A DNA stretch of 64,000 nucleotides from Anaerolineaceae bacterium. GTDB lineage: Bacteria; Chloroflexota; Anaerolineae; Aggregatilineales; Phototrophicaceae. The notes beneath the pieces were generated by a model that saw only the letters and a program-made list of their open reading frames with translations, did not search any database and was not told where the DNA came from. The position numbers were made by a program, and so were the translations under genes. Of the stretch, positions 16,654-25,855 are shown piece by piece. The stretch's first letter is position 1. Every line of letters begins with the position of its first letter. The stretch lies in NCBI GenBank assembly GCA_002699585.1, contig PABP01000035.1, forward strand, positions 64,052 through 128,051, in the 5' to 3' direction.

Positions 16654-17853
16654 ATGCGCAATTTCGTCGCCAGCACAGTCAACAACATGCGCCCGTCAGG
16701 GATTCGTAAATATTTCGACATCGCCAATCAGATGGAAGATGTCGTCACCCTGGGCATTGGTCAACCTGATTTTGCCACGCCTGATCACATCACTACGGCA
16801 GGCATCGCCAGCTTGAATGCAGGCGAAACAGGCTATACGGCTAATTCCGGCACAGTTGAACTGCGCGAAGCCGTCAGTACGCATATGCAGCGCCTCTACA
16901 ACATGAGCTACGATCCGCTGGATCAGGTTCTGATTACGGTTGGCGTCAGCGAAGCGCTGTACCTCGTGATGAAGTCCATTCTCGAACCGGGTGACGAAGT
17001 GCTAGTCGTGGAGCCGTGCTTCGTGGCTAATGCCGCTGCTGTCGAAATGGCAGGGGGCGTGCCCGTATCGGTCGATACCTCACCGGAAGTTGATTTCCAG
17101 GTGACCGGGGCCGACCTCGAAGCCAAGGTGTCACCGCGTACTAAGGCGATCCTCATCAGCTACCCGAACAACCCCACAGGTGCCATCCTCACCCGTGAAC
17201 ACATGCTGCAAGTGGCCGCCTTTGCTGAAAAATACGACCTTGTGGTCATCAGCGACGAAATTTACGAGCGCCTGGTCTACGGCGTGGAGCATATCCACTT
17301 TGCAGGCCTGCCCGGTATGAAAGAACGTACCATGACCCTCAGCGGCATGAGCAAATCCTACGCCATGACAGGCTGGCGCATTGGTTACGCGGTCGGCCCG
17401 CAGGCGATCATCGCTGCCATGAAGAAGCTGCACCAATATTTGATTATGTCCGCGCCCACTACGGGGCAGGTCGCGGCGGTACAGGCCTTGCTGCATGGCG
17501 AAGAGGACGTCGAACAGATGCGCCAGCAGTATGATCGCCGCCGCCGCGTGCTGGTCGATGGCTTCAACAGCCTGGGCCTGACCTGCTTCGAGCCACGTGG
17601 CGCTTTCTATACCTTCCCGTCGATTGCCAGCACTGGCCTGACAGATGAAGAATTTTGCGAGCGCCTCTTGCTCGAAGAACGCATGGCCGTGATCCCAGGC
17701 AGTGCTTTTGGTCGCAGTGGCACTGGCTTTGTCCGCGCCAGCTACGCCTCCAGCCTCGACAACATCGAGCGCGCGTTGGAACGCCTGGAGCGCTTTATGG
17801 TGCGCAACGGCCTCATCAACTCGGTAACGACACCTCAGGCGGTTTCGCTGTAG
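16654..17853 (+). CDS. Class I/II PLP-dependent aminotransferase
   Basis: 399 residues, fold type I aminotransferase of the aspartate/aromatic group. Pyridoxal phosphate contacts: N173 in YPNNPTG, D201 and Y204 in SDEIYERLVY, Schiff-base K234 in SGMSKSYAMTGWRIG, and R242. The substrate arginine near RASYASS (about 370) is present. AAGGAG lies ten bases before the ATG. The gene has its own terminator. Exact substrate is uncertain; members are often annotated as aspartate or N-succinyldiaminopimelate aminotransferases. Confidence 0.93.
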   Translation: MRNFVASTVNNMRPSGIRKYFDIANQMEDVVTLGIGQPDFATPDHITTAGIASLNAGETGYTANSGTVELREAVSTHMQRLYNMSYDPLDQVLITVGVSEALYLVMKSILEPGDEVLVVEPCFVANAAAVEMAGGVPVSVDTSPEVDFQVTGADLEAKVSPRTKAILISYPNNPTGAILTREHMLQVAAFAEKYDLVVISDEIYERLVYGVEHIHFAGLPGMKERTMTLSGMSKSYAMTGWRIGYAVGPQAIIAAMKKLHQYLIMSAPTTGQVAAVQALLHGEEDVEQMRQQYDRRRRVLVDGFNSLGLTCFEPRGAFYTFPSIASTGLTDEEFCERLLLEERMAVIPGSAFGRSGTGFVRASYASSLDNIERALERLERFMVRNGLINSVTTPQAVSL

Positions 17854-17899
17854 AGGTAACGTTGTAAATTAGACTTATTCAATAAAACTTATTACCTTC

Positions 17900-17928
17900 A
17901 AAAGCCCGGTAGCGGACCGGGCTTTTGT
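17900..17928 (+). terminator. Terminator after the aminotransferase gene
   Basis: AAAGCCCGGT (17901-17910) pairs with ACCGGGCTTT (17916-17925), loop of five, then TTGTGT. It lies 47 bases after the stop. Confidence 0.85.
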
Positions 17929-17972
17929 GTATGATACAGGGTATATCGAACCACTTGCCCAAAGGTTGCCCC

Positions 17973-18773
17973 ATGACCTACACATCGCTGCAATTAGCGA
18001 CCGCCTTCATCCAGACAGGCGAACTCGATGACGCGCTGGAAGCACTTGATGCGCACCTGTCTGAAAATGCTGATGACGAAGCTGTGCGCCGTATGCGGGC
18101 TTCCGTACTGCTGCGGCTGGCTTCGCCGGAGCAGCTTGATCGCGCCCTGGCGGATTTGCAGCAACTTGCGGATGTCACGCCCGACGATCTTCAGCAGCAG
18201 TCGATCATCTATGAAAAACAGGGCGAACTTGATCAGGCGATAGCAATGATGCAGCAGGCCTTATCACTTCAACCGCAAAACGAGCGCTATGCCGAGCGGC
18301 TGCTCCAGCTAACCATCGCTCATGATGACCTCGACGCTGCTTTGGCGTTGGTCCGGCAGCAGGAACGCTCCTGGCGCTGGCTGCAATGGGAAGCCGATAT
18401 TCTAGTGCAGATGGGGAATGATATGCTGGCGACCGCCCGTTATGGGCTGGTGCTGGCCATGCTCGATGATCTGGCAGATAGCGACCATATCGCGGCGATT
18501 AAGGGGCGGGTACTGCTGGCGCGGGCAGCCTGCTATATGCGCCTGGGACTTACGGACATCGCCCGCGAGCATTTCCTCGCTGCCAAAAAAATCTATCCCA
18601 ATGACCCGACCATCGACTTTAATTTAGGGCTGCTGCGTTATTTGGAGGGCGATACCGAGGCAGGCATCGCTGAGTGCCGTGTGGCCTATATGGGGGCCAA
18701 TGGGCTGGTTCAGGAGCAAATGCGGCTGACCCTGGCTGAACAGGGCATTTCAGTCGAAGTGGTGGACGCATAA
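17973..18773 (+). CDS. Tetratricopeptide-repeat protein
   Basis: 266 residues from the ATG at 17973. An upstream in-frame start at 17925 lies inside the preceding terminator and is rejected. TPR-type helix pairs are visible at about 5-38 (GELDDALEALDAHL), 70-105 (GELDQAIAMMQQALSLQP) and 185-245 (LGLTDIAREHFLAAKKIYP, EGDTEAGIAECRVAY). No other domain. It is a protein-binding scaffold with unknown partner. Confidence 0.85.
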   Translation: MTYTSLQLATAFIQTGELDDALEALDAHLSENADDEAVRRMRASVLLRLASPEQLDRALADLQQLADVTPDDLQQQSIIYEKQGELDQAIAMMQQALSLQPQNERYAERLLQLTIAHDDLDAALALVRQQERSWRWLQWEADILVQMGNDMLATARYGLVLAMLDDLADSDHIAAIKGRVLLARAACYMRLGLTDIAREHFLAAKKIYPNDPTIDFNLGLLRYLEGDTEAGIAECRVAYMGANGLVQEQMRLTLAEQGISVEVVDA

Positions 18774-18861
18774 AGTTGAACATCTAAATAAGCATTACGA
18801 TGCTTCTTCCGGCAGGTGATGATAAAGCTCCCACAGATTGTTTTGTAAGTTGATAGGGATC

Positions 18862-20160
18862 TTAGGATTGGGAAGTAGGTAGCAGTATAGTGAAGGTTGT
18901 GCCCTTATTGACTTCGCTTTTGACGCTAATTGACCCCTGATGCAGGTCTACAATTCGTTTGGTTATGGCCAGGCCGATGCCCGATCCTGTATCGATTTCC
19001 ATCGTGCGCGCTTCATTGCCTCGATAAAACATGTCAAAGATATGGTCTTGTTGCTCTGGATTGATGCCTATGCCCTCGTCCTTAATGACGCTGCAGACAT
19101 TGCCATCATCGGCACTCAATGTGAGTGTGACTTCTCCATTTGGAGGGCTGAACTGAATACTATTCTGGATTAAATGGCGGAACATCTGCTTTAAGTAGTC
19201 GCCATGACCAGGAATGTGTAACTTGGTGCCGCCAAATGCTTTGATGACATGGATATGAACATTTTTCTCAGAACATAGGTGTTGTAGGGTACCAATCGTG
19301 GATTCGATGATGTCTTCGAGGTCAACCATTTGATTGGTTAGGATGGGTGTAAACCCGGTAAGTTCGGATACATGAGCAAAATCATCGACCATTCGTGAGA
19401 GTTTATCAACATAGTTGTTAATCTGACCTAGGTTGTTTGCTATTGATTCTCCGTCCTCTATACGCCGCTGAATCAAATAAGTCTGTGTTTTCATGACAGA
19501 TAAGGGGGTACGCAGGTCATGGACAAGGCTCTGTGAATATTCATTCTGAATTCTCGCGATTTCTTGCTCAAGGAATAACTCGCGATTTTGCTTTTCGGCT
19601 TCTTGCAGGCGGTTTTTGTTGTAGGCTAATGCAACGGAGATGCTAATACCGGCTACCACCGTGATAACGAAACGATAAACGGGCAATCGATCTGTGGAAT
19701 AAACAACCATCCCGGTTATTTCTGTTAGCATCAGGTACGCTAGGAATGTGATGGTTACGATGAGGACAATTATCAGGCTGCGGTTGTTGAGCAAAAGCGC
19801 CGCGATGATTAACGGGAGTGTATAAATAACGATACCACTTGAATAAATACCCGCAGAAATCAGGGCTCCATAGCTAATGGCGGACCAGATCGACACGATT
19901 ATGAAATAGGTAACAGCTCTCCATCTCTGTCGCCTCAACAAAATCATTGTCGGCACCAGGCTTAGGCTCAGTGCAAGTATGACATTCTGAAAAACCCCGT
20001 CGTCTGGCGGCGCCACAGTCGCGTAAACGAGCAAAAAGATCATGCACAAGCTCGCCAATGCCACAATGGCATACAGCATGTGTGCCCGATAAAGCTCCTC
20101 TGGAGGGACATCTTTAATATATGAGAAGTAAAGTCTAATGAATTTTCTGGCGTTGATCAT
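18862..20160 (-). CDS. Membrane sensor histidine kinase
   Basis: 432 residues. Six TM helices between about 28 and 180 with short loops and no large extracellular domain, so it senses something in the membrane or at its face. A short coiled linker (183-210) leads to HisKA with H214 in LVHDLRTPLSVMK. HATPase boxes: N-box HLIQNSIQFSP, G1 IKDEGIGI, F-box IFDMFYRG, G2 TGSGIGLAI. All residues for kinase activity are there. No response regulator is adjacent, so its partner is elsewhere. Confidence 0.92.
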   Translation of the reverse strand: MINARKFIRLYFSYIKDVPPEELYRAHMLYAIVALASLCMIFLLVYATVAPPDDGVFQNVILALSLSLVPTMILLRRQRWRAVTYFIIVSIWSAISYGALISAGIYSSGIVIYTLPLIIAALLLNNRSLIIVLIVTITFLAYLMLTEITGMVVYSTDRLPVYRFVITVVAGISISVALAYNKNRLQEAEKQNRELFLEQEIARIQNEYSQSLVHDLRTPLSVMKTQTYLIQRRIEDGESIANNLGQINNYVDKLSRMVDDFAHVSELTGFTPILTNQMVDLEDIIESTIGTLQHLCSEKNVHIHVIKAFGGTKLHIPGHGDYLKQMFRHLIQNSIQFSPPNGEVTLTLSADDGNVCSVIKDEGIGINPEQQDHIFDMFYRGNEARTMEIDTGSGIGLAITKRIVDLHQGSISVKSEVNKGTTFTILLPTSQS

Positions 20161-20327
20161 GAGTAACCGGTACTCTTTTGATTATACACCCAAGACTAAT
20201 ATGTCCTTCGTAAGGCTATGCTAGCATGGAAAACAAGTAAGTAACCATAATGATGAATCAGTGACAGGCTGATTTCTGGTCATTAGGCTGCTACCGAGAT
20301 ATATCGAGATCGATTTCCGTTTACCTG

Positions 20328-20336
20328 TGCTATAAT
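20328..20336 (+). promoter_or_regulatory. Extended -10 promoter before gatB
   Basis: TGC directly followed by a perfect TATAAT, 40 bases before the gatB ATG. The -35 region has no clear match, which fits an extended -10 promoter. Confidence 0.55.
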
Positions 20337-20375
20337 CGCCTGCGTAAATCCACTCCATACCACACAGGACGCATC

Positions 20376-21833
20376 ATGAGCGATTGGACTACCATCATCG
20401 GCCTAGAAGTACACGCCGAAATGCTCACCAAGACCAAAATGTTCAGCGCGTGCCCGGTCGTCGATAGCGTCACCGCGGCCCCCAACTCTGCCGTCGATCC
20501 GCTGTCGCTGGGGATGCCCGGTACACTGCCCGTCATCAACCAGCAGGCGATGGACATGGGCATGATGGTCGGGTTGGCGCTCAACTGCGAGATTCCGCCA
20601 TTTAACCAGTTCGCCCGTAAAAACTACTTCTATCCCGATTTGCCCAAGGGCTATCAGATCAGCCAGTATGAATACCCGCTGGCGGTCAACGGCTACATGG
20701 ATATCGAGTTGGAAGATGGCACGACCAAGCGCATCGGCGTCACCCGCGCCCATATGGAAGAAGACACGGGCAAGCTGACGCACGTCAACGGTGGCAGCCT
20801 GGTCGATTTCAACCGTGCTGGCGTGCCCCTGCTGGAAATCGTCAGTGAGCCGGACATCCGCAGCAGTGCGGAAGCCGAAGCTTATGCCCGTAAGCTGCGC
20901 TCGATTTTGCAATACCTGGGCGTCAATCATGGCGATATGAGCAAGGGCGTTCTGCGCTTCGAGGCCAACGTCAGCGTCATGCACAAAGACGATACCGAGT
21001 TCCGCACCCGTACGGAAATCAAGAACCTGAACAGCATCCGCACAATGGTCCGCGCGATTGATAAAGAGGTCAAACGCCAGATCAAGCTGTGGGAAAGCGG
21101 CGAAGGCGTCAAGCAGGCTACGCTCGGCTGGGACGAAGATGCCGGGAAAATCCTCATTCAGCGTTACAAAGAGCGCCCCGACGAATATCGCTACTTCCCG
21201 GAACCCGACTTGCCGATTGTCGAGGTCAGCCGCGACTGGGTGGAGCGTATTCGGGCGACCTTGCCGGAACTGCCGGATACCAAGCGTACCCGTTACATCG
21301 AAGAATTGGGCCTCACACCTTATGATGCCCATGTGCTGACGCTCGACAAAGCTGTCGCTGACTATTTTGACGATGTGGTCGCCGCCGGGGCCGATGCGAA
21401 ATCCGCGGCCAACTGGATGACAGGCGACTTGTTCCGTGTGCTCAATGATGCCAATATCGCCCGTGAGGACATCGCCAATACGCCACTGACCGCCGAAAAA
21501 TTCGCAGGCATGATTAAGTTGGTCGAGGGGCCGACCATCAACGCCGCAACAGCCCGTAAGGATGTCATGCCCGTCATGCTAGAGACAGGCAAAGATGCCG
21601 CGACTATCGTTGAAGAAAAGGGCCTCGCCCAGATCAGCGATCCCAATCTGATTGCGGACAAAGTCCAGGAAGCCATCGATAGCAACGGTGACATCGTGCA
21701 GAAGTACCTGGATGGAAATGACAAGGTCATCAATGCCCTGTTCGGCAAGACGATGGGCGCGCTGCGCGGTAAAGGCGATCCGGCTGTGGTGCGTCAGGTG
21801 CTCCAGGAAAAACTGGACGCGATGAAGGCATAG
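20376..21833 (+). CDS. gatB: Aspartyl/glutamyl-tRNA amidotransferase subunit B
   Basis: 485 residues, normal length. GatB is the kinase and tRNA-binding subunit of GatCAB, which converts Glu-tRNA(Gln) and Asp-tRNA(Asn) to Gln- and Asn-tRNA. Family signature at the start (IGLEVHAEMLTKTKMFSACP), YFYPDLPKGYQISQY (about 85-99), and the DFNRAGVPLLEIVSEPD block (about 146-162). The helical tail and YqeY-like C-terminus are complete. gatA and gatC are not in the window, so the complex is encoded at split loci. No frameshift. Confidence 0.97.
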   Translation: MSDWTTIIGLEVHAEMLTKTKMFSACPVVDSVTAAPNSAVDPLSLGMPGTLPVINQQAMDMGMMVGLALNCEIPPFNQFARKNYFYPDLPKGYQISQYEYPLAVNGYMDIELEDGTTKRIGVTRAHMEEDTGKLTHVNGGSLVDFNRAGVPLLEIVSEPDIRSSAEAEAYARKLRSILQYLGVNHGDMSKGVLRFEANVSVMHKDDTEFRTRTEIKNLNSIRTMVRAIDKEVKRQIKLWESGEGVKQATLGWDEDAGKILIQRYKERPDEYRYFPEPDLPIVEVSRDWVERIRATLPELPDTKRTRYIEELGLTPYDAHVLTLDKAVADYFDDVVAAGADAKSAANWMTGDLFRVLNDANIAREDIANTPLTAEKFAGMIKLVEGPTINAATARKDVMPVMLETGKDAATIVEEKGLAQISDPNLIADKVQEAIDSNGDIVQKYLDGNDKVINALFGKTMGALRGKGDPAVVRQVLQEKLDAMKA

Positions 21834-21854
21834 GGCTTGCACTACGCTTATATG

Positions 21855-21882
21855 AAAAAGCTGCCAGATGGTGGCTTTTTTT
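21855..21882 (+). terminator. Terminator after gatB
   Basis: AAAAAGCTGCC pairs with GGTGGCTTTTT (two G-U pairs), loop AGAT, then further T residues. About 20 bases after the stop. Confidence 0.75.
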
Positions 21883-21980
21883 ATGCCATACTACATTTTT
21901 TATGGCATCTTTGCAGCATGTCTCCCTGCATTAGCTAAAATCAGCCGCCTATGAAGACTGCGTTGCTTGGGGGATTGTCT

Positions 21981-22454
21981 ATGTCGCTTAAACCGCCGCC
22001 GCCGAATTTGTTGCGGATTGCGCTTCAGGATACGATTGGCGCGTTCGCGGGTGTCATTGCCGTGGGTATGCTGATTACGGCTGTCCCGCTTTTCCTGCTG
22101 TCGTCAACCGAAAATCGTGACACGGGCTTCTGGGTGATGATGGCGGCTGTGGCTGGAATTTTCCTGCTGTGTCTGGTTGTGCTCATCTGGCGACTGCCCA
22201 GGCGGCGGCGTTATATTCATGAGAAGTGGCAGCGCAGTTTATTGCGTCGTGCGACGGTCGTCGCCATCAAGGTGGAAGGCGCTGGCAGAGAACAGCGGCG
22301 CTACCTGCATTTTGAATACGAGTATCAGGGCAAGACCTACACGAACATCGAATATATCAATCGCTTTTGGAAAATTGAGGAAGGTGCCTCGGTTGATATT
22401 CTGATCGATCCTGAAGATCCGGGCCGCGCGCTGCTCTTGGAAGTTTTCCAATAA
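21981..22454 (+). CDS. DUF3592-like membrane protein
   Basis: 157 residues from the ATG at 21981, which has GGGGGA seven bases upstream (in-frame ATG at 21951 is the alternative). Two TM helices (about 20-42 and 50-72) followed by a soluble domain with TVVAIKVEG ... HFEYEYQGKTYTN ... GASVDILIDPEDPGRALL. This order is typical of DUF3592, whose function is unknown. It precedes rlmA by 39 bases and may be co-transcribed. Confidence 0.7.
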   Translation: MSLKPPPPNLLRIALQDTIGAFAGVIAVGMLITAVPLFLLSSTENRDTGFWVMMAAVAGIFLLCLVVLIWRLPRRRRYIHEKWQRSLLRRATVVAIKVEGAGREQRRYLHFEYEYQGKTYTNIEYINRFWKIEEGASVDILIDPEDPGRALLLEVFQ

Positions 22455-22493
22455 GATATGAACGACAAGCCCCAACATCATTGAGACACGCTT

Positions 22494-23330
22494 ATGCCTT
22501 CTATCCTAAAATGCCCCGTTTGTGATTTGCCGCTGATACGACAGGGGGCCAGCTATCAATGTGAGAATGGGCACAGCTTTGATGTGGCCAAAGAAGGCTA
22601 CGTCAATTTATTGCTCTCCAACCAGAAGAAGAGCAAATCCCCAGGCGATAATGCCGATATGATGCGCCATCGTCGCCAGTTTTTGCAGCAAGGTTATTAT
22701 GAACCTCTGGCGCAGAACGTCGCCTCAGAACTCGATGGGGTTCTGTGCAGTGGAGCATCCGAGCTGGCCCACTTGCTCGATAATGGCTGCGGTGAGGGCT
22801 ACTATACCGACCTCATTCGACAGCACCTGAGCTGCTCAGTCGCCTGCTATGGTGTCGATATTTCTAAAGATGCGATTCGTTATGCCGCCAAACGTTATGC
22901 CGATACGAACTTTGTAGTCGGCAGCGTAGCCAATCTGCCCGTGCTGGATCATAGCGTAGCCTGTCTGGTGAATATCTTCGCGCCGGATAACGTCACCGAA
23001 TTCCGGCGGGTGCTGAAAGCGGGTGGTTATCTGCTGGTCGTGACCCCCACAACCAACCATCTGCGCCAACTCCGTGAGATGATCTATGATACGGTGCGCC
23101 CTTTTGGCGGTGGCCTCAGCCCGGACTTCAACACTTACTTTTCGCGCATCAAACAGCAAGACCTGTCGTATCAGGTGCATATCGACACCAAGCAGGACAT
23201 AGAACACCTCTTTAAGATGACCCCGTTTTACTGGTCAACACCTACTGAAAAGCAAAATCAAATTCTAGCGATTGACCAGATCGATATGGACATTTCGTTT
23301 TCGATTGAGTTGTTCCAGAAAGAGGGGTAA
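22494..23330 (+). CDS. rlmA: 23S rRNA (guanine-N1) methyltransferase RlmA-like
   Basis: 278 residues. RlmA methylates a guanine in helix 35 of 23S rRNA using S-adenosylmethionine. The N-terminal zinc site is visible (CPVC at 7-10, C23 and H27 in CENGHSFD), followed by the family motif AKEGYVNLL. The methyltransferase domain has motif I LLDNGCGEGYYTD (about 92-104) and VDISKDAIRYA. VNIFAPDNVTEFRRVLKAGG is the usual post-motif region. Length and order fit RlmA(I)/RlmA(II); the exact target base is not predictable. Confidence 0.9.
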   Translation: MPSILKCPVCDLPLIRQGASYQCENGHSFDVAKEGYVNLLLSNQKKSKSPGDNADMMRHRRQFLQQGYYEPLAQNVASELDGVLCSGASELAHLLDNGCGEGYYTDLIRQHLSCSVACYGVDISKDAIRYAAKRYADTNFVVGSVANLPVLDHSVACLVNIFAPDNVTEFRRVLKAGGYLLVVTPTTNHLRQLREMIYDTVRPFGGGLSPDFNTYFSRIKQQDLSYQVHIDTKQDIEHLFKMTPFYWSTPTEKQNQILAIDQIDMDISFSIELFQKEG

Positions 23331-23369
23331 TACGGGACTACAGATCGTAGCCCCGTATGATGGCAGAGG

Positions 23370-24752
23370 TTATTTCTCGATAGCGGCCAATTTGTGATAC
23401 AGACGAATACCACCTTCCAAGGCCAGGAAGAAGGCATCTAGCTCGACGAATTCATTGGGCGCATGGGCGTTGTCGCCTTCACCATAGCCGTAGCTGGTGA
23501 TGGGCATGTCAAACAGGCGGTTGAACATGCCCAGGATCGGGATGGAACCACCGGTGCGGGTCATCGTCGCCCGATGACCTGTCACCTCTTCTAATGTGGA
23601 CTGGACCGCTTCCAAATACGGGCCGTCGGTGACCATCAGGAAGGGCCAACCTTCCTGGTTGACTTTGGCCTCTACGCTGACCGTTTCCGTAGCGAACTTC
23701 TGCACATGGTCAAGGAAGCGCTCGGAGATGCTGCTGGGGTTCTGGCCGGGGACCAGGCGCATGGTGATTTTAATATGGGCTTCTGCGGGAATGATCGTTT
23801 TGGTACCGGGCCCCTGGTAGCCGCCCCACATGCCGTTGACATCCAGTGTAGGGTAGACGGTCGCCCGTTCCGCATCGGATGCAATGCCGCGCCCCCAGGA
23901 TAATTCTACCCCGGCGATGTCTTTGGCACGGTCCGGTTGCCAATGTGTATTGAGGATCTCGCGTTCGGCGTCGTCAACAGCGATGATGTCGTCATAATAG
24001 CCATCAATGGCCACGCGCCCCTCGCTGTCATGGAAAGAGGCGATAATCTGTGCAGCAACGTGCAGCGGGTTCTGGACGATGCCACCAAACCCACCCGAAT
24101 GCAGATCGGCTTTTGGCCCCTTCACATAGACATCAGCGCTGATGATGCCACGTCCACCATAGGATAGGCGCGGATCTTCTCGATCAAAGCCGCTGTCACT
24201 ATTTAGCATGACGTCGGCTTGCAGCATGTCCAGATGGCTTTCGATGAAGGGCTGCATACTGGGTGAGCCCGATTCTTCTTCCCCCTCGAACATGACTTTG
24301 ACGTTCAGGGGCAGTTCTCCAGTTGTCGCCAGCATGGCCTCAAAGGCCATCAGGTTGCCCCAGACGCCAGCTTTGTCGTCATTTGTACCGCGTGCGTACA
24401 TGCGGCCCTCGCGGATGTCGGCTTCAAATGGTTCGGAATCCCATAGATGCAGCGGATCAACGGGCTGTACATCATAATGCGCATAGACCAGCACTGTTGG
24501 CTTATCATCGCCTGCGTGTAGCCAATCGGCATACACGACCGGGTGGCCAGCGGTGGGGATGACCTGGGCATTGTCAAAACCGATGCGTGTTAGCTCGCTG
24601 ACGATCCACTCAGCGCACTGTTTGACATCATCGGCATAGGCCGGGTCGGCCCCGATGGATGGAAACTTCAATAGCTGCTTGTAACCGTCGATGATAGTGT
24701 CGTGATGCTGCTGCACGAAATCGATGGCTTTTTGAATCTGTTCATTACTCAT
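23370..24752 (-). CDS. M20 family dipeptidase
   Basis: 460 residues. Zinc-dependent dipeptidase/carboxypeptidase of the M20 family. Metal and catalytic motifs: AHYDVQPVDPL (first His and Asp), YARGTNDDKAGVWG (bridging Asp), EGEEESGSP (catalytic Glu pair), and a late His in GDNAHAPNEF. The dimerisation (lid) domain lies between about 190 and 330. Complete and without frameshift. It probably releases amino acids from peptides in the cytoplasm. The substrate range is unknown. Confidence 0.93.
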   Translation of the reverse strand: MSNEQIQKAIDFVQQHHDTIIDGYKQLLKFPSIGADPAYADDVKQCAEWIVSELTRIGFDNAQVIPTAGHPVVYADWLHAGDDKPTVLVYAHYDVQPVDPLHLWDSEPFEADIREGRMYARGTNDDKAGVWGNLMAFEAMLATTGELPLNVKVMFEGEEESGSPSMQPFIESHLDMLQADVMLNSDSGFDREDPRLSYGGRGIISADVYVKGPKADLHSGGFGGIVQNPLHVAAQIIASFHDSEGRVAIDGYYDDIIAVDDAEREILNTHWQPDRAKDIAGVELSWGRGIASDAERATVYPTLDVNGMWGGYQGPGTKTIIPAEAHIKITMRLVPGQNPSSISERFLDHVQKFATETVSVEAKVNQEGWPFLMVTDGPYLEAVQSTLEEVTGHRATMTRTGGSIPILGMFNRLFDMPITSYGYGEGDNAHAPNEFVELDAFFLALEGGIRLYHKLAAIEK

Positions 24753-24872
24753 CGGAACGTCCCTAGGCTCTGTCGGTAGGTCGTGAATAAATGGCGGTGG
24801 TATTTGATAGATGGATTTTAAGCGGGCATATCTATCATTGCGAACGATTTGTCTATACCAATTTGTATCACG

Positions 24873-25148
24873 CTAGGGTGTGTCTTGCCCTCTTTGGGGT
24901 GATGTGAGGGCTTCTAGTTCGGTGAGGTACTCAAAAGCGTAAGTATCATTATCGCCGCACATGTCGATGCTCGGATGCAGACTGCTGCAAACCGCTGGGC
25001 GCTCTGGTTTGCCGAACAACTTGCAGCGATTGTCGTCTGTCAATTGTACGCAGCGCACCCCCGCAGGTTTGCCATTGGGCATCCCCGGTATGGGTGAAGA
25101 AATGGATGGGGCGATGCAGCACGCCCCACAACCAACACGACAGTCCAT
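24873..25148 (-). CDS. YkgJ-like cysteine-cluster protein
   Basis: 91 residues with eight Cys (3, 7, 10, 11, 33, 42, 54, 64). The pattern CRVGCGACC ... GVRCVQLTDDNRC ... PAVC is that of the YkgJ family (possible zinc or iron-sulfur site, function unknown). The ATG at 25148 follows a GGGGGT stretch. It lies 19 bases after the DHFR-like gene on the same strand and is likely co-transcribed with it. Confidence 0.85.
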   Translation of the reverse strand: MDCRVGCGACCIAPSISSPIPGMPNGKPAGVRCVQLTDDNRCKLFGKPERPAVCSSLHPSIDMCGDNDTYAFEYLTELEALTSPQRGQDTP

Positions 25149-25167
25149 ATCACCCCCGTTTCACGGG

Positions 25168-25722
25168 TTAAGCATATACCAGCAGATACTTCGACTGAAC
25201 GAAGCCATTGTCCCAGGTTTTGGTCCACTCATGGCGCAGATTCACATCCTTTTCCAGCTCACCAAACAGCGGACGACCTGCACCGATCAAAACAGGTATC
25301 TGTGTGACGATCATATCATCGACCAATCCCGCGCGGATAAACGACTGAATGACTTTGCCGCCATCGAGATAGACATGTTTATAGCCCTCAGCGGCCAGCT
25401 TAGTAACCAACTCCTGCGGTGATGCCGATTCAATGCGTACTTTCTCCTGTAAATGGGCTGGAACCTCTTTCAGGCTTTTGCTGAGCACCACAACCGGCAT
25501 TGGGTAGGGCCATTCCGGGAATTCCAGAATTTTTTCGAAAGAACCACTTCCCATGACGAGTACATCAATCGTGCTAGTGAACTCGCCGTATCCGGCGTCG
25601 TCGCCTTCCGGCACTTGTTCGACATCGTGCAGCCACTGGATGTCGCCATCGGGCCGTGATATATAACCATCAACGCTAGTCGCGATAAAAACGGATATTT
25701 TGAGCTGTCTCTTTTCAGGCAT
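25168..25722 (-). CDS. Dihydrofolate reductase-family (RibD C-terminal-like) protein
   Basis: 184 residues from the ATG at 25722, which is preceded by GGGGGAAA. Pattern ISVFIATSVDGYISRPDGDIQWL at the start, VLVMGSGSFEKILEF and GYKHVYLDGGKVIQSFIRAGL later belong to the RibD C-terminal/DHFR-like reductase fold that binds NADPH. These stand-alone proteins are usually of unknown substrate and are not the folate enzyme FolA. Operon with the YkgJ-like gene downstream. Confidence 0.88.
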   Translation of the reverse strand: MPEKRQLKISVFIATSVDGYISRPDGDIQWLHDVEQVPEGDDAGYGEFTSTIDVLVMGSGSFEKILEFPEWPYPMPVVVLSKSLKEVPAHLQEKVRIESASPQELVTKLAAEGYKHVYLDGGKVIQSFIRAGLVDDMIVTQIPVLIGAGRPLFGELEKDVNLRHEWTKTWDNGFVQSKYLLVYA

Positions 25723-25855
25723 TGATTTCCCCCTGGTAGGCCAGTTTCTAGTTGGCGGATGATACATCCACACTGATTTTACACAATTTGACTTTACAGG
25801 TTCAGCCAAAGGTTTATATTACAGACTCAATCATTAACTGAGGTAGGTCATCAAC

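Noticed and set aside
20403-21332. 309-codon frame antisense to gatB
   Set aside because: It mirrors a well-conserved gene; no start context or domain.
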